NCBI GenBank assembly: GCA_012031035.1
Contig: JAAUUT010000041.1
Coordinates: 1 to 40,888, forward strand
Origin: Candidatus Altimarinota bacterium
Lineage (GTDB): Bacteria; Cyanobacteriota; Cyanobacteriia; Cyanobacteriales; Microcystaceae
DNA: 40,888 nucleotides
Direction of reading: 5' to 3'
Shown piece by piece: positions 8,124 through 17,359 of the stretch (positions are counted from its first letter, which is position 1; the number at the start of each line of letters is the position of its first letter). Under the pieces are notes generated by a model. The model did no database searches, was not told the origin of the DNA, and saw nothing but the letters and a program-made list of their open reading frames with translations. The translations under genes and the position numbers were made by a program.

Positions 8124-9892
8124 ATGAAAACTATTTGGGGCGCGATCGCATTTACCAGTATTATGCTAGGAAGAATTAATTTGGATATGTCCGTCGCTGC
8201 ATCAGAAAAACCCTTATATTTAGCCTATCCGCCTAACAATCACCAAACAACTTCAGATAAAATATTCTTCATCGGAAGTGCCTCTGCTTCTGGAGAAGTA
8301 TTAATTAACGGTCAACCCATTCAACGCAGTCAAGCAGGTTATTTTGCACCAAGTTTTCCCCTAAAAATGGGAAACAATATTTTTACCTTACGCCACGAAA
8401 ACCAAGAAATTAAACTAAAAGTCACTCGAATTGCGAATACACCAACAATTCCGATTGGCGTTGCCTTTGCTAAAGATTCTCTAGCGCCTTCATTAGATAT
8501 TGCTAGAATGCCAAACGAATCGATCTGTTTTAGCGCAATCGCACCTGCTAATGCCACTGTTTCAGTCCGTTTGGGCGATCGCATCATTCCCTTATTCCCT
8601 CAATCGCAAACCGTTCAATTACCGCCTAATTCTGCTGTTTTAACTTCTACCAATCAACCGACTATTTCAAGGGAAGGAAACTATCAAGGATGTTCTACCT
8701 TTTCTACAATAGGAAATTTAGGAAATCCGATTTTTCAACTTAGTTTTAACGGTCAAACAATTAGTCAGCAAGGAACCGGAAAAATAGAAATTCTTCCTTC
8801 TGATGGACTACAAGTCATTGAAGTAATTGCACAATCGGGAGTAGCGAGAACTGGCCCAAGTACCGATCGTTCTCGTTTAACACCTTTACCCAAAGGAACG
8901 ATCGCATCGGTGACGGCGACTGAAGGCGAATGGTTACGATTAGATTATGGGGGATGGATTAAACGAGAAGAAACGCGATCGCTCCCCCATAATATTCCTC
9001 CAAAATCTCTAATTCGAGGCGTTAATTATCAACAAGTTGGAGGCGCAACAGAAATTACTTTTCCCCTACAAGTCCCCGTTCCCATTCGCATCCAGCAAGG
9101 TGAAAAAGGCTCGTTTTAACGCTGTATAATACCACCGCACAAACTGATACTATTCGCCTCGATGACGATCCAATAATTAAGCGATTAGACTGGCAACAAA
9201 TTGCCCCCGGACAAGTTGAATATACTTTTAACTTAAAATCAGAACAACAATGGGGATATGATGTTAAATACCAAGGAACAAACCTAATACTGACTTTGCG
9301 ACATCCTCCCCAACAATTAAAACAAAATAGTACGCCTTTACAGGGAATAAAAATACTTCTCGATCCAGGACATGGAGGAACAGAAACAGGCGCAAGGGGA
9401 CCGAATGGCTATACAGAAAAAGAAGTCAATTTAGTGGTTTCAAAACTTTTAGAAAAAGAATTAATTAAGCGCGGTGCAACAGTTTATTTAACGAGAGAAG
9501 ACGATAGAGAGATTTCTTTGGTAGAGAGAGTCGATACTATTAATAAAATTAAACCTACTGTCGCACTTTCAATTCATTATAATGCCTTGCCAGATTGGGG
9601 CGATGCGATAAATACGAAAGGAGTTGGAATGTTTTGGTATCATGCTCAAGCACACAGTTTAGCAATTTTTCTCCATAATTATTTAGTTGCAAAACTCAAT
9701 CGTCCTTCCTATGGCGTGTTCTGGAATAATCTTGCTTTAACTCGTCCTCATATAACGCCTTCGGTTCTATTAGAACTCGGATTTATGATTAATCCCGATG
9801 AATTTGAATGGATAGAAAATCGACAAGAACAAGCAAAATTAGCACAAATATTAGCCGATGGAATTGTTGAATGGTTTGCAACTGTTAATTAA
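8124..9892 (+). pseudogene. N-acetylmuramoyl-L-alanine amidase, frameshifted (possible sequence error)
   Basis: A periplasmic amidase that would cut the amide bond between MurNAc and the stem peptide. The N-terminal part (8124-9119) has a signal-like hydrophobic start and beta-rich segments. An SH3-like stretch around residues 230-280 (VIAQSGVARTGPSTDRSRL, WLRLDYGGWIK) may bind the wall. That frame stops at 9117-9119, but frame 2 continues the same protein (LVLTLYNTTAQTDTIRLDDD) into the Amidase_3 domain with zinc ligands in LLDPGHGGTETGA, SIHYNA and the catalytic Glu of LLELGF. One A missing from the A5 run at 9103-9107 explains the break. Repaired length is about 589 residues. Sequencing error is more likely than real loss, because no other damage is visible. 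Confidence 0.85.
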
Positions 9893-9911
9893 CACTCAAT
9901 ACTCTAAGCTG

Positions 9912-10856
9912 TTAAATTTCTAAACCCTGAAATTCTGATTTCAGTTCGCCTTCCATTAGATTTTTAACGGCTTCTTGAGGTGTAATTTCTCCTTTGAGCA
10001 ATCGATATACTTGCTCTGAAATAGGCATATAAATCGCTTGTTTTTTAGCAATTTTAATTAAAACTTGCGTCGTATTAATTCCTTCAGCAGTTCCTTCTAA
10101 GGTTGCTAAAACTTGTTCTAAAGATTTTCCCTGGCTAAGTCCATAACCAACTTGATAATTACGAGAAAGAGGACTGTTACAAGTTGCCATTAAATCTCCT
10201 AAACCCGATAACCCAAAAAAGGTTGAAGCTTTGGCTCCTAAAACAGTTCCAATGCGAATCATTTCGGGTAAGGCTCTAGTTAATAATCCGGCCTTTGCAT
10301 TTGTGCCTAATTGTAAACCATCGCAAACACCAGCCGCGATCGCCATCACATTTTTTAAAGTTCCACCTAATTCTGTTCCGAGAGGATCGCTATTAACATA
10401 AACGCGAAAATTTTCAGAAGAAACGATTGTCTGTATTGTTTCGGCGGCTAAGATATTTTTGCAAGCAACGACTGTTGCTGCGGGTAAACCTTTTTGAATT
10501 TCTTTAGAAAGATTTGGACCTGATAAAACAACAATAGAATGCCCTAAAAAAGCTTCTTGCCATAGATAAGAAGGCGTGCGAGTCGATAGAGGATCTAATC
10601 CTTTAGTTGCTGTTACTAAAATGACTTCTTTGGGCAAATTTAAAACTTGCAATTTTTCAATAGTTGGTCTGACTCCCTTGATGGAAACTGCTGATAAAAT
10701 AATATCGACATCAACAATAGCAGACTCCAAATTTTCCGAGCTACGACGCGACCACAAACGAACTAAATGTCCTTCACGAGTTACTAAACTTGCCAGTGCA
10801 GAACCCCAAACTCCCCCGCCAATAATTGTTACTATTTTTGCTCGACTCTTGACCAT
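9912..10856 (-). CDS. gpsA: Glycerol-3-phosphate dehydrogenase [NAD(P)+]
   Basis: GpsA reduces dihydroxyacetone phosphate to sn-glycerol-3-phosphate, the backbone of membrane lipids. At 314 residues it matches the family. The N-terminal Rossmann motif is [10 protein letters not shown]. Downstream are [10 protein letters not shown], the catalytic-lysine segment [18 protein letters not shown], the G-rich [10 protein letters not shown], and [15 protein letters not shown] near the end. Its ATG is only 23 bases from the divergent Nudix gene, so both promoters must lie within or very close to the opposite coding sequence. Confidence 0.93.
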   Translation of the reverse strand: MVKSRAKIVTIIGGGVWGSALASLVTREGHLVRLWSRRSSENLESAIVDVDIILSAVSIKGVRPTIEKLQVLNLPKEVILVTATKGLDPLSTRTPSYLWQEAFLGHSIVVLSGPNLSKEIQKGLPAATVVACKNILAAETIQTIVSSENFRVYVNSDPLGTELGGTLKNVMAIAAGVCDGLQLGTNAKAGLLTRALPEMIRIGTVLGAKASTFFGLSGLGDLMATCNSPLSRNYQVGYGLSQGKSLEQVLATLEGTAEGINTTQVLIKIAKKQAIYMPISEQVYRLLKGEITPQEAVKNLMEGELKSEFQGLEI

Positions 10857-10879
10857 TTAATTTTCATTATTTCAAAAAA

Positions 10880-11311
10880 ATGTCTTTTCGCAATCCTACC
10901 CCAACCGTTGATATTATTATTGAATTAAGCGATCGCCCGCATCGACCCATTATTTTAATTGAAAGAAAAAATCCTCCCTTTGGTTGGGCAATTCCTGGCG
11001 GATTTGTTGACTATGGAGAATCAGTTGAAACAGCAGCGCGACGAGAAGCTAAAGAAGAAGTCAGTTTAGATATTCAACTTATCGAACAATTCCAAGTTTA
11101 TTCAGATCCTAACCGAGACCCGCGCCAACATACCTTAAGCATTGTTTTTATAGCTACTGCCAATGGCGAACCACAAGCAGCCGACGACGCTAAAAATATT
11201 GGAGTTTTTTACCTCTGGGATACGCCCAAAAACCTTTGTTTCGATCATGACAAAATTCTTCAAGATTATTGGCATTATCGAAATGATGGAATTCGTCCTC
11301 GTATCGTCTAA
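10880..11311 (+). CDS. Nudix hydrolase
   Basis: A 143-residue Nudix protein. The Nudix box runs from GGFVDYGE to [11 protein letters not shown] and keeps the metal-binding REAKEE core; the glycine usual near the end of the box is Ser. The N-terminal strand (PTVDIIIEL) and the substrate part (IGVFYLW) fit the ADP-ribose pyrophosphatase/NUDIX group that hydrolyses nucleoside diphosphate derivatives. The exact substrate cannot be read from sequence. It is transcribed away from gpsA. Confidence 0.85.
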   Translation: MSFRNPTPTVDIIIELSDRPHRPIILIERKNPPFGWAIPGGFVDYGESVETAARREAKEEVSLDIQLIEQFQVYSDPNRDPRQHTLSIVFIATANGEPQAADDAKNIGVFYLWDTPKNLCFDHDKILQDYWHYRNDGIRPRIV

Positions 11312-11313
11312 TA

Positions 11314-11340
11314 GTAGGGGCGAATGCCATTCGTCCCTAC
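11314..11340. repeat. Short palindromic repeat between convergent genes
   Basis: GTAGGGGCGAATG, a 1-2 base turn and ATTCGTCCCTAC make a 27-base foldback directly after the Nudix stop. It lies between convergent genes and may act as a terminator in both directions. It looks like one of the dispersed GTAGGGGCGAAT-type cyanobacterial repeats. Confidence 0.65.
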
Positions 11341-11354
11341 TTAAATTTAATATG

Positions 11355-12164
11355 TCACTTTAAGTTCAAAAACTTATCTAAGGCTGCTATCATCTGGGGA
11401 GGCCAGCGACGAATATCTTTTACCCATTTGATATCTTGATAGCGATTGTCCATTCCAACGGTTGCTACCCAGTTGCTTTCTGCTTCTCCCTGCTGTCCCT
11501 TATCCCAAAGAACAACGGTTAGGGCGGCTCTCATATCGGGAAACATGGGATATTTGCGAACTAAATTGCGGATCGATCGCAAGGATTCTTCTTTTTTTCC
11601 GATTTCATAAAGCGCTAACGCTTCATTAGCACGGGCAAAGGCGAAGTTAGGGGCTAATTCGCTTGCTTTTTGGTAATCGGCTAAAGCTTCTTGCCACTGT
11701 CCGAGTCCGCCTTTGGCATTGCCTCGGTTATTATATGCCATAGCATCGTCGGGAGCGATCGCGAGGACGCGATTGTAATCTGCGATCGCTTCTTCATATT
11801 TTCCTTTTCCTTCCAAAGCAGCGCCGCGATTGAGATAGGGATCGGGAGAATCGGGGGCGAGTTCGATCGCGCGGTTAAAATCTGCGATCGCTGCATCTAA
11901 TTTGTTCTGACTGACGCGAGTATTGCCCCGATTGCTCCATGCTGCCGGATTGTCGGGAAACGATTCGATTAGTTGCGACCAATAGGCTTCTGAGCCTGGA
12001 AAATCTCCTTTTTCTGTCGCTTCAAAGGCTTTTTTAGCTATTGCATCGCCTTTAACTAGCTGTTCCTCGGTGTAGCTGGGATTTTGTGTTTCTTGTGCCA
12101 TGACTGGCATTGTCCATCCCAAAATCAAAAGCAAACACACTAAACTCAGAATCCAACGCTTCAT
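11355..12164 (-). CDS. Secreted TPR-repeat protein
   Basis: A 269-residue protein with a signal peptide (KRWILSLVCLLLILGWTMP, then MAQ, a probable signal peptidase site). At least four tetratricopeptide repeats follow at about residues 43-180: NPAAWSNRGNTRVSQNKLDA, DPYLNRGAALEGKGKYEEA, MAYNNRGNAKGGLGQWQEA and FAFARANEALALYEIGKKEE. It resembles lumenal or periplasmic TPR scaffold proteins of cyanobacteria. No specific partner can be inferred. Several HIP1 sites lie in the coding sequence. Confidence 0.82.
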   Translation of the reverse strand: MKRWILSLVCLLLILGWTMPVMAQETQNPSYTEEQLVKGDAIAKKAFEATEKGDFPGSEAYWSQLIESFPDNPAAWSNRGNTRVSQNKLDAAIADFNRAIELAPDSPDPYLNRGAALEGKGKYEEAIADYNRVLAIAPDDAMAYNNRGNAKGGLGQWQEALADYQKASELAPNFAFARANEALALYEIGKKEESLRSIRNLVRKYPMFPDMRAALTVVLWDKGQQGEAESNWVATVGMDNRYQDIKWVKDIRRWPPQMIAALDKFLNLK

Positions 12165-12189
12165 TTTTTCAACACCGACTTTTAATTGA

Positions 12190-12352
12190 ATTTTTTAATT
12201 TTACAGCGATCGGCTTGGTCGCTGCTTCGTTCGTGCGATCGCGTTTATCCCTTTCTTTATATCATCGCTACAGTCTTTTTCTTGCCAGGAGCGTTAAAAA
12301 CGCTCGATGCTGGCGCTATCTTTGGCATCGATCTCTTGATTTGACACTTTCA
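12190..12352 (+). pseudogene. Relic of a TVP38/VTT-family gene
   Basis: About 95 bases (12234-12330) align with the intact TVP38 gene at 13179-13275 at roughly three-quarters identity, counted by eye, with one 2-base offset. In one frame they read YIIATVFFLPGALKTLDAGA then IFGIDLLI and a TGA at about 12342-12344; the intact gene reads YIIATVAFIPGTFLTLGAGV. Upstream and downstream the similarity fades. This is a decayed duplicate fragment, not a working gene. Confidence 0.65.
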
Positions 12353-12433
12353 TGTCATTTTCATCGCTCATATTTAAACGGATACGTTTTTTCGGTTTAT
12401 TCAAACTTTTAGCCATAAAACCAATGAAATTAA

Positions 12434-12895
12434 ATGTTAAATAGACATCAGAGTCGAATTTTACATTTGCTTTTTGCTTTTGCCGCAGGATTTATTTCGG
12501 TTCTTCTATTTCACCAGGGAATGTTAATTTTCTTAAATCAGATTAACTTTACTCAATTTCCTGTTTATCCAACCAATCCGACTCAGCCTTTTGGGATTCC
12601 AGCAATTTTATCGATGGCATTTTGGGGCGGTGTTTGGGGTATTGTCTTAGTTATTGTTACTCTCAGTTTAAGAAAACAATTATCTTATTGGTTGACAGTA
12701 TTATTGTTTGGAGCTTTGGCTCCCACTGCTGTATTTTTATTTGTCGTTTCACCCCTCAAAGGGATGCCTGTTGCTGGTGGTTGGGATTTTCGCTTAATTG
12801 CTACAGGATTGATGCTTAATGGTGCTTGGGGTCTGGGAACGGCTCTGTTACTTCAATTGGCTGTTAATAAAGTCAGTAGAGCAAAAAAGAGATAA
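12434..12895 (+). CDS. Hypothetical four-helix membrane protein
   Basis: A 153-residue protein with about four hydrophobic segments (near residues 10-33, 55-80, 85-108 and 122-145) and a basic C-terminus (NKVSRAKKR). It is not a family I can name. A Gly/Trp-rich stretch (MAFWGGVWGIVLVIV) and a second one (GLMLNGAWGLGTALLLQL) suggest an internal duplication of a two-helix unit. It sits between a TVP38 relic and the TVP38 gene on the same strand and may belong to that membrane-protein group. Confidence 0.65.
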   Translation: MLNRHQSRILHLLFAFAAGFISVLLFHQGMLIFLNQINFTQFPVYPTNPTQPFGIPAILSMAFWGGVWGIVLVIVTLSLRKQLSYWLTVLLFGALAPTAVFLFVVSPLKGMPVAGGWDFRLIATGLMLNGAWGLGTALLLQLAVNKVSRAKKR

Positions 12896-12990
12896 GAGGC
12901 AATAAACGATCTCTACCTGTCTAATGAATAAATTGTCTATAAACTTGTGGTTAATCTCCTTAAAATCTGTATCGATCGCGACAATCAAAA

Positions 12991-13739
12991 ATGCAAAATT
13001 CAACTCAATCTCGAATTAAAATCGCTCATTTATTAAAATATTCGATCGCGATCGCGATTTTCTATTTTTCTAGCGAACTTCCGGCAATTGCCCAAGAAAT
13101 AGCTGGAAATAAAACTATTAATCCTCAACAATGGTTGCAAGAAGCGTTAGTACAAATTCAAAATTTAGGTTTTACTGGCGCGATCGCGTTTATCCTACTC
13201 TACATCATTGCTACAGTTGCTTTCATACCAGGAACGTTTCTAACGCTAGGCGCTGGCGTTATTTTTGGCGTAGTTCTTGGTTCAGTATACGTTTTCATCG
13301 GTGCAACCCTTGGCGCAACCGCAGCTTTTTTAGTAGGACGCTATCTCGCACGAGGATGGATTGCCAAAAAATTGAGAGCGATAAAAGATTTTCCGCGATC
13401 GATAAAGCAGTAGGAAAAGAAGGCTTTAAAATTGTTTTACTCACCCGATTATCTCCAATCTTCCCTTTTATTTTGCTTAATTACGCTTATGGATTGACAG
13501 GCGTTTCCCTGAAAGACTATTTTTTCGGTTCTGTAGGAATGATTCCAGGCACGGTAATGTATGTCTATTTTGGCTCTTTGGCGGGCAATCTCGCTAAACT
13601 GGGAACTGAAACGCGATCGACAAATCCCGCGATCGAGTGGACAATTCGCATCATCGGCTTAATCGCTACAATAGCCGTAACCGTTTACATGGCTCGTATT
13701 GCTCGCAACGCACTTAATACAGTGACCAGTGACCAGTGA
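12991..13739 (+). pseudogene. TVP38/TMEM64 (VTT) membrane protein, frameshifted (possible sequence error)
   Basis: A VTT/DedA-superfamily integral membrane protein; relatives are lipid scramblases or transporters. The first frame (12991-13413) gives a signal-like N-terminus, AFILLYIIATVAFIPGTFLT, then LGAGVIFGV and VGRYLARGWIAKK. It is followed in frame 3 by IESDKRFSAIDKAVGKEG, LLTRLSPIFPFILLNYAYG and IPGTVMYVYFGSLAG to 13739. One A missing from the A6 run at 13366-13371 accounts for the shift. Repaired length is about 249 residues. The final residues NTVTSDQ and the stop are encoded by the first heptamers of a tandem repeat. The next gene is a disulfide oxidoreductase, and such neighbours or fusions are frequent in bacteria. 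Confidence 0.82.
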
Positions 13740-13755
13740 CCAGTTACTAGTTACC
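13721..13755. repeat. STRR heptamer array AGTGACC
   Basis: Five consecutive 7-base units: AGTGACC three times, then AGTTACT and AGTTACC. It overlaps the last codons of the TVP38 gene, forming its C-terminus and stop. Confidence 0.9.
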
Positions 13756-13823
13756 AGGGAAACTTTTGAAGAATATTTACTTTCTCCTTTCCCCTTTCAC
13801 CAATCCCTTTTCCCCAATCACCT

Positions 13824-15368
13824 ATGACTAATTCTACATTCGATCGCGTATCCGTACTGCCGATGGACGAATACAATCAGCAGTTAGTCTCTTTCGTTCA
13901 TCCTCCCGATTGGGTTAATCCTACTCCTGCACCTTTATACGATTTAGTGGTTATCGGTGCGGGGACTGCTGGATTAGTGGTTGCTGCGGGTGCGGCGGGT
14001 TTGGGATTGGGATTGAAAGTCGCGTTGATAGAAAAGCATTTGATGGGAGGAGATTGTCTCAATGTAGGATGCGTCCCCTCGAAATGCGTCATTCGTTCTT
14101 CTCGCGTTGTTGCCGATATTCGCCATGCTGGTGCTTTTGGGATTCATCCCCCCGATAATATCGAGATCGATTTTGCTGCCGTAATGCAGCGGATGCGGAA
14201 AATCCGCGCGGGAATAAGCCATCACGACTCGGCAGAACGCTTTAAAAACTTGGGAATCGATGTATTTTTAGGAAATGGGCGATTTATAAGTGCAAATGCG
14301 ATCGCAATAGCAGATAAAACCTTAAAATTCAAAAAAGCCGTCATTGCAACGGGAGCAAGGGCCGCAAAACCCTCAATTCCTGGTATTGAAGAAGTCGGTT
14401 ATTTGACAAACGAAACCGTATTTTCTCTAACCGAGTGTCCGAAACGATTGGCGGTTATTGGTGGAGGCCCCATTGGTTGCGAGATGGCACAGGCATTTCA
14501 TCGCTTAGGCGCACGAGTAACCCTGATTCATCGCGGTACGCATTTATTAAATCGCGAAGATGCCGATGCAGCAGCGATTATTCAAAACAACTTTATTCGA
14601 GAAGGAATTGATGTCATCCCGAACTGTTCGCCAAAACGAGCAGAATTAACATCGCAAGGAAAGGTTTTATATTGTAGTAATAATGGAAAAGAAATTGCGA
14701 TCGCCGTGGATGAAATTTTAGCAGGTGCGGGTCGCGTTCCGAACGTAGAAGGCTTAAATTTAGAGGCGGTAGGCGTAGAATACGATCGCAACGGCATTAA
14801 AATCAACGATTATCTACAAACGTCCAATCCCAAAATTTTTGCAGCAGGAGATATTTGTCTGAACTGGAAGTTTACTCATGCTGCCGATGCTACGGCGCGA
14901 ATTGTCATCAAAAATGCCTTATTTTCCCCATTTGGGTTAGGAAAATCTAAACTCAGCGATTTGGTCATGCCTTGGGTAACGTATACCGACCCAGAAGTTG
15001 CTCATGTAGGGATGTATGAGGAGGAAGCAAAAGCTAAAGGCATTGAAACTAATGTTATTAAAATTGACTTAGATAAGGTCGATCGCGCGATCGCCGATGG
15101 GGAAGAAGAGGGATTTGTCAAGATCCTACACCAAGCAAAATCGGACAAAATTCTAGGTGCGACAATTGTAGCGCGTCATGCAGGCGAGACAATTAGCCAA
15201 TTAACCACCGCGATCGTTGCTGGAATTGGTTTGAATACCTTATCTAGCGTCATTCATCCCTATCCAACTCAAGCAGAAGCGATTAAAAAAGCAGCAGATG
15301 CCTATCGTCGTACCTTACTCAGTCCAAGAACGAAAAGTTTGTTAGGTTTGTTGACCAAATTTTCTTAA
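13824..15368 (+). CDS. FAD-dependent disulfide oxidoreductase (mercuric reductase-like)
   Basis: A 514-residue class I pyridine nucleotide-disulfide oxidoreductase. It has the FAD-binding motif VVIGAGTAGLVVA (from residue 42), the redox pair Cys78/Cys83 in GGDCLNVGCVPSK, the NAD(P)H motif AVIGGGPIGCEMAQ, the second FAD segment IFAAGDIC and the dimer-interface His-Pro in VIHPYPTQAEA. It is often annotated as mercuric reductase, but the N-terminal metal-binding domain and C-terminal vicinal cysteines of MerA are absent, so mercury reduction is doubtful. An N-terminal extension of about 38 residues precedes the FAD domain. It follows the TVP38 gene by 84 bases, a recurrent pairing. Confidence 0.87.
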   Translation: MTNSTFDRVSVLPMDEYNQQLVSFVHPPDWVNPTPAPLYDLVVIGAGTAGLVVAAGAAGLGLGLKVALIEKHLMGGDCLNVGCVPSKCVIRSSRVVADIRHAGAFGIHPPDNIEIDFAAVMQRMRKIRAGISHHDSAERFKNLGIDVFLGNGRFISANAIAIADKTLKFKKAVIATGARAAKPSIPGIEEVGYLTNETVFSLTECPKRLAVIGGGPIGCEMAQAFHRLGARVTLIHRGTHLLNREDADAAAIIQNNFIREGIDVIPNCSPKRAELTSQGKVLYCSNNGKEIAIAVDEILAGAGRVPNVEGLNLEAVGVEYDRNGIKINDYLQTSNPKIFAAGDICLNWKFTHAADATARIVIKNALFSPFGLGKSKLSDLVMPWVTYTDPEVAHVGMYEEEAKAKGIETNVIKIDLDKVDRAIADGEEEGFVKILHQAKSDKILGATIVARHAGETISQLTTAIVAGIGLNTLSSVIHPYPTQAEAIKKAADAYRRTLLSPRTKSLLGLLTKFS

Positions 15369-15401
15369 GCTAACACGCATTCAAATTAGTTACAAATTTT
15401 A

Positions 15402-15429
15402 GGGAGTAGGGAGTAGGGAGTAGGCAATA
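15402..15429. repeat. STRR heptamer array GGGAGTA
   Basis: Four heptamers, GGGAGTA three times then GGCAATA, in the gap after the oxidoreductase gene. Confidence 0.9.
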
Positions 15430-15520
15430 GCTATAGTTAATGAGCAATCGCTCCTGATTTTGATAGTAAACAGTTTAAATGCGCAACAGCTTAAGCAATG
15501 CTGAGATTGCTTGGGCAAAT

Positions 15521-16168
15521 CTACGATTTTCTTATCAATTCTTGAACTTCTAAAACTGCGCGATCGTCGCCAACTCGTTCAAAGGCTTTTATACTTAATG
15601 AAAATGCCTCCTTTGCTCGAACGAACTTGCCCAACCTCAGATAGACTTCTCCAATCCCTCGATAGCTGCACCCAAGACACATATCATCTTCTACTCGACG
15701 TGCCATCTCTAATGACTTTAACATTGCTTGTTCTGCTGCTAGCAGATATGCAAGTTTCAAGTGTAAATAACCTTGTTCGTATAGATTTGCGCTGAAACCA
15801 ACAAAATCATCTGGCAAGTTAAATACTCGAAAATCGTACTCGTGCTGAAAAATCTGTTGGGCTTCTTGGAAATTTCCTGCTAGTCTTTCTACCATACCCA
15901 ACTGGTGCAATGCGATCGCCTGCCATTTTAGGTCGCGTTGGTAGCAAACAAGTTCGTATAAATTTTGGTATAGTTCGTGCGCGCGATCGTATCGTTTTTG
16001 TAAGCTATAGGTAAAAGCCAAACCGTTGACCGCACATTTATATTGTTCGTTTTGAGTTTCTGTATGTTGTTGCACGGCTAATAAATACAACTGTTCGGCT
16101 TGAGTAAGCTGTCCGCTGTCGAAAGCCATAAAAGCTTGTTGCAAAAGAGAGTCCGTATTCATTCCCAT
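15521..16168 (-). CDS. TPR-repeat protein
   Basis: A 215-residue soluble protein of helix-turn-helix repeats: SGQLTQAEQLYLLAVQQHTE, CAVNGLAFTYSLQKRYDRAH, AIALHQLGMVERLAGNFQEA, LYEQGYLHLKLAYLLAAEQA and SYRGIGEVYLRLGKFVRAKE. There is no signal peptide. TPR arrays bind partner proteins; the partner is unknown. It is codirectional with the aminotransferase upstream, 33 bases away, so it is likely in the same transcript. Confidence 0.75.
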   Translation of the reverse strand: MGMNTDSLLQQAFMAFDSGQLTQAEQLYLLAVQQHTETQNEQYKCAVNGLAFTYSLQKRYDRAHELYQNLYELVCYQRDLKWQAIALHQLGMVERLAGNFQEAQQIFQHEYDFRVFNLPDDFVGFSANLYEQGYLHLKLAYLLAAEQAMLKSLEMARRVEDDMCLGCSYRGIGEVYLRLGKFVRAKEAFSLSIKAFERVGDDRAVLEVQELIRKS

Positions 16169-16201
16169 TGAATAACCAAAAAGTTTATATAACCATTGGT
16201 T

Positions 16202-17359
16202 CTAAACGATTTGTTTCAAAGCCTCAGCTAGGTATTGATACTGTTCTAACCTGTTATACAATTGAGCCGAAATCCTAACAAAACAAGACCCATCAATCCA
16301 AGGCACAATGGGCACTTCAATCTTAAACTCATCCAGCAACTTTGCCTGTAACACGTCCCAAGATAAAGGGACTTTTCCTAAAGGAATCGATGCCATAGAA
16401 CCTATCATCTCGTCAGGACAAGGAATCGCCACCCCAAGCGTCTCGCAGAGAATCTGTCTTGCTGCCAGTGCTAACGCTCGATTGCACGCCTGCAACGCCG
16501 ACCATCCGCCTTCTAATAACGAGTCCATAAACCGAATCGTCTCAGGAACGCACAAATAAGGCGTTGGATCGACTGTTCCCATCCAGTCAAATTCTAGACG
16601 AAAACGCGATCGCTCGCTACGCGGTGAATTTGCGCCGTGACTAATCGTTAGCGGTCGAATATCAGCTTGTTTGTCTTTTCTCACGTAGAGAAACGCCGCA
16701 CCTTTAGTCGCACACAGCCATTTATGACAATTAGCAGCGTAGTAAGTTGCACCCAGAGAATGCAGGTCTAGCGGCACAAAACCAGGCGCATGAGCGCCAT
16801 CTACTAGCGTATCCACCCCTCGATACGTTAATTCCCTTATTAAGGCTTCAATGGGAAAAATTAGGGCGGTAGGACTAGTAACGTGGTCTAGCAATGCTAG
16901 TTTAGTTTTGGGAGAAACTTTCTCTAAAATCGCTTCTACAATTTGTTGGGGCGAATCTAGCGGAAAAGGAACGCTTGCGACGACGATTTTTGCTTTGCTG
17001 CGATGAGCGACAAATTCTACGGCATTGCGACAAGCATTATAGGTATGATTGGTAATTAAAATCTCGTCATCTGGCTCAAAGTTGAGAGAACGTAAAACCG
17101 TATTTACCCCAGCCGTTGCATTGGGAAGAAAAGCTAAGTCATCCGCATCGATTTTAATAAAATCTGCTAATTGCGATCGCGCTTCATCTAACAATCCTTC
17201 TAATTCTCGTGCTAAAAAGTGAACGGGTTCTTGCTCGATGCGTTCTCTTAGAGATTGTTGATAGTTCAGAATGGCGATTGGCGTTGCGCCAAAAGAACCG
17301 TGATTGAGAAAGTGAATATCCTTATCTAGTAACCAAATTGGCTTTAATATATCGTTCAT
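16202..17359 (-). CDS. Class V aminotransferase (isopenicillin-N-epimerase-like)
   Basis: A PLP enzyme of 385 residues, fold type I. The start LNHGSFGATP, TLVDGAHAPGFVPLDLHSLG (aspartate pairing with the PLP nitrogen) and AANCHKWLCATKGAAFLY (Schiff-base lysine in HKW) match the isopenicillin N epimerase/cysteine desulfurase-like class V group. Without a beta-lactam cluster nearby, penicillin chemistry is unlikely; the real substrate is unknown. Its start is immediately next to the stop of the P-loop kinase upstream (no intervening base), so the two are coexpressed. Confidence 0.85.
   Translation of the reverse strand: MNDILKPIWLLDKDIHFLNHGSFGATPIAILNYQQSLRERIEQEPVHFLARELEGLLDEARSQLADFIKIDADDLAFLPNATAGVNTVLRSLNFEPDDEILITNHTYNACRNAVEFVAHRSKAKIVVASVPFPLDSPQQIVEAILEKVSPKTKLALLDHVTSPTALIFPIEALIRELTYRGVDTLVDGAHAPGFVPLDLHSLGATYYAANCHKWLCATKGAAFLYVRKDKQADIRPLTISHGANSPRSERSRFRLEFDWMGTVDPTPYLCVPETIRFMDSLLEGGWSALQACNRALALAARQILCETLGVAIPCPDEMIGSMASIPLGKVPLSWDVLQAKLLDEFKIEVPIVPWIDGSCFVRISAQLYNRLEQYQYLAEALKQIV

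Noticed and set aside
9103..9120. Programmed -1 ribosomal frameshift in the amidase
   Set aside because: The frame-0 codons GAA AAA do not form a standard X XXY YYZ slippery site and no strong downstream stem is obvious. A missing base in the A run is simpler.
13366..13371. Programmed frameshift in the TVP38 gene
   Set aside because: The run C AAA AAA T is not a standard slippery heptamer, and other genes in the window show similar single-base breaks, which favours an assembly error.
13824..15368. True mercuric reductase
   Set aside because: It lacks the N-terminal metal-binding domain and the C-terminal vicinal cysteines, and there is no merR or mer transport gene.
13721..15429. CRISPR array from the repeated heptamers
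   Set aside because: The units are contiguous 7-mers with no spacers and no cas gene is near.
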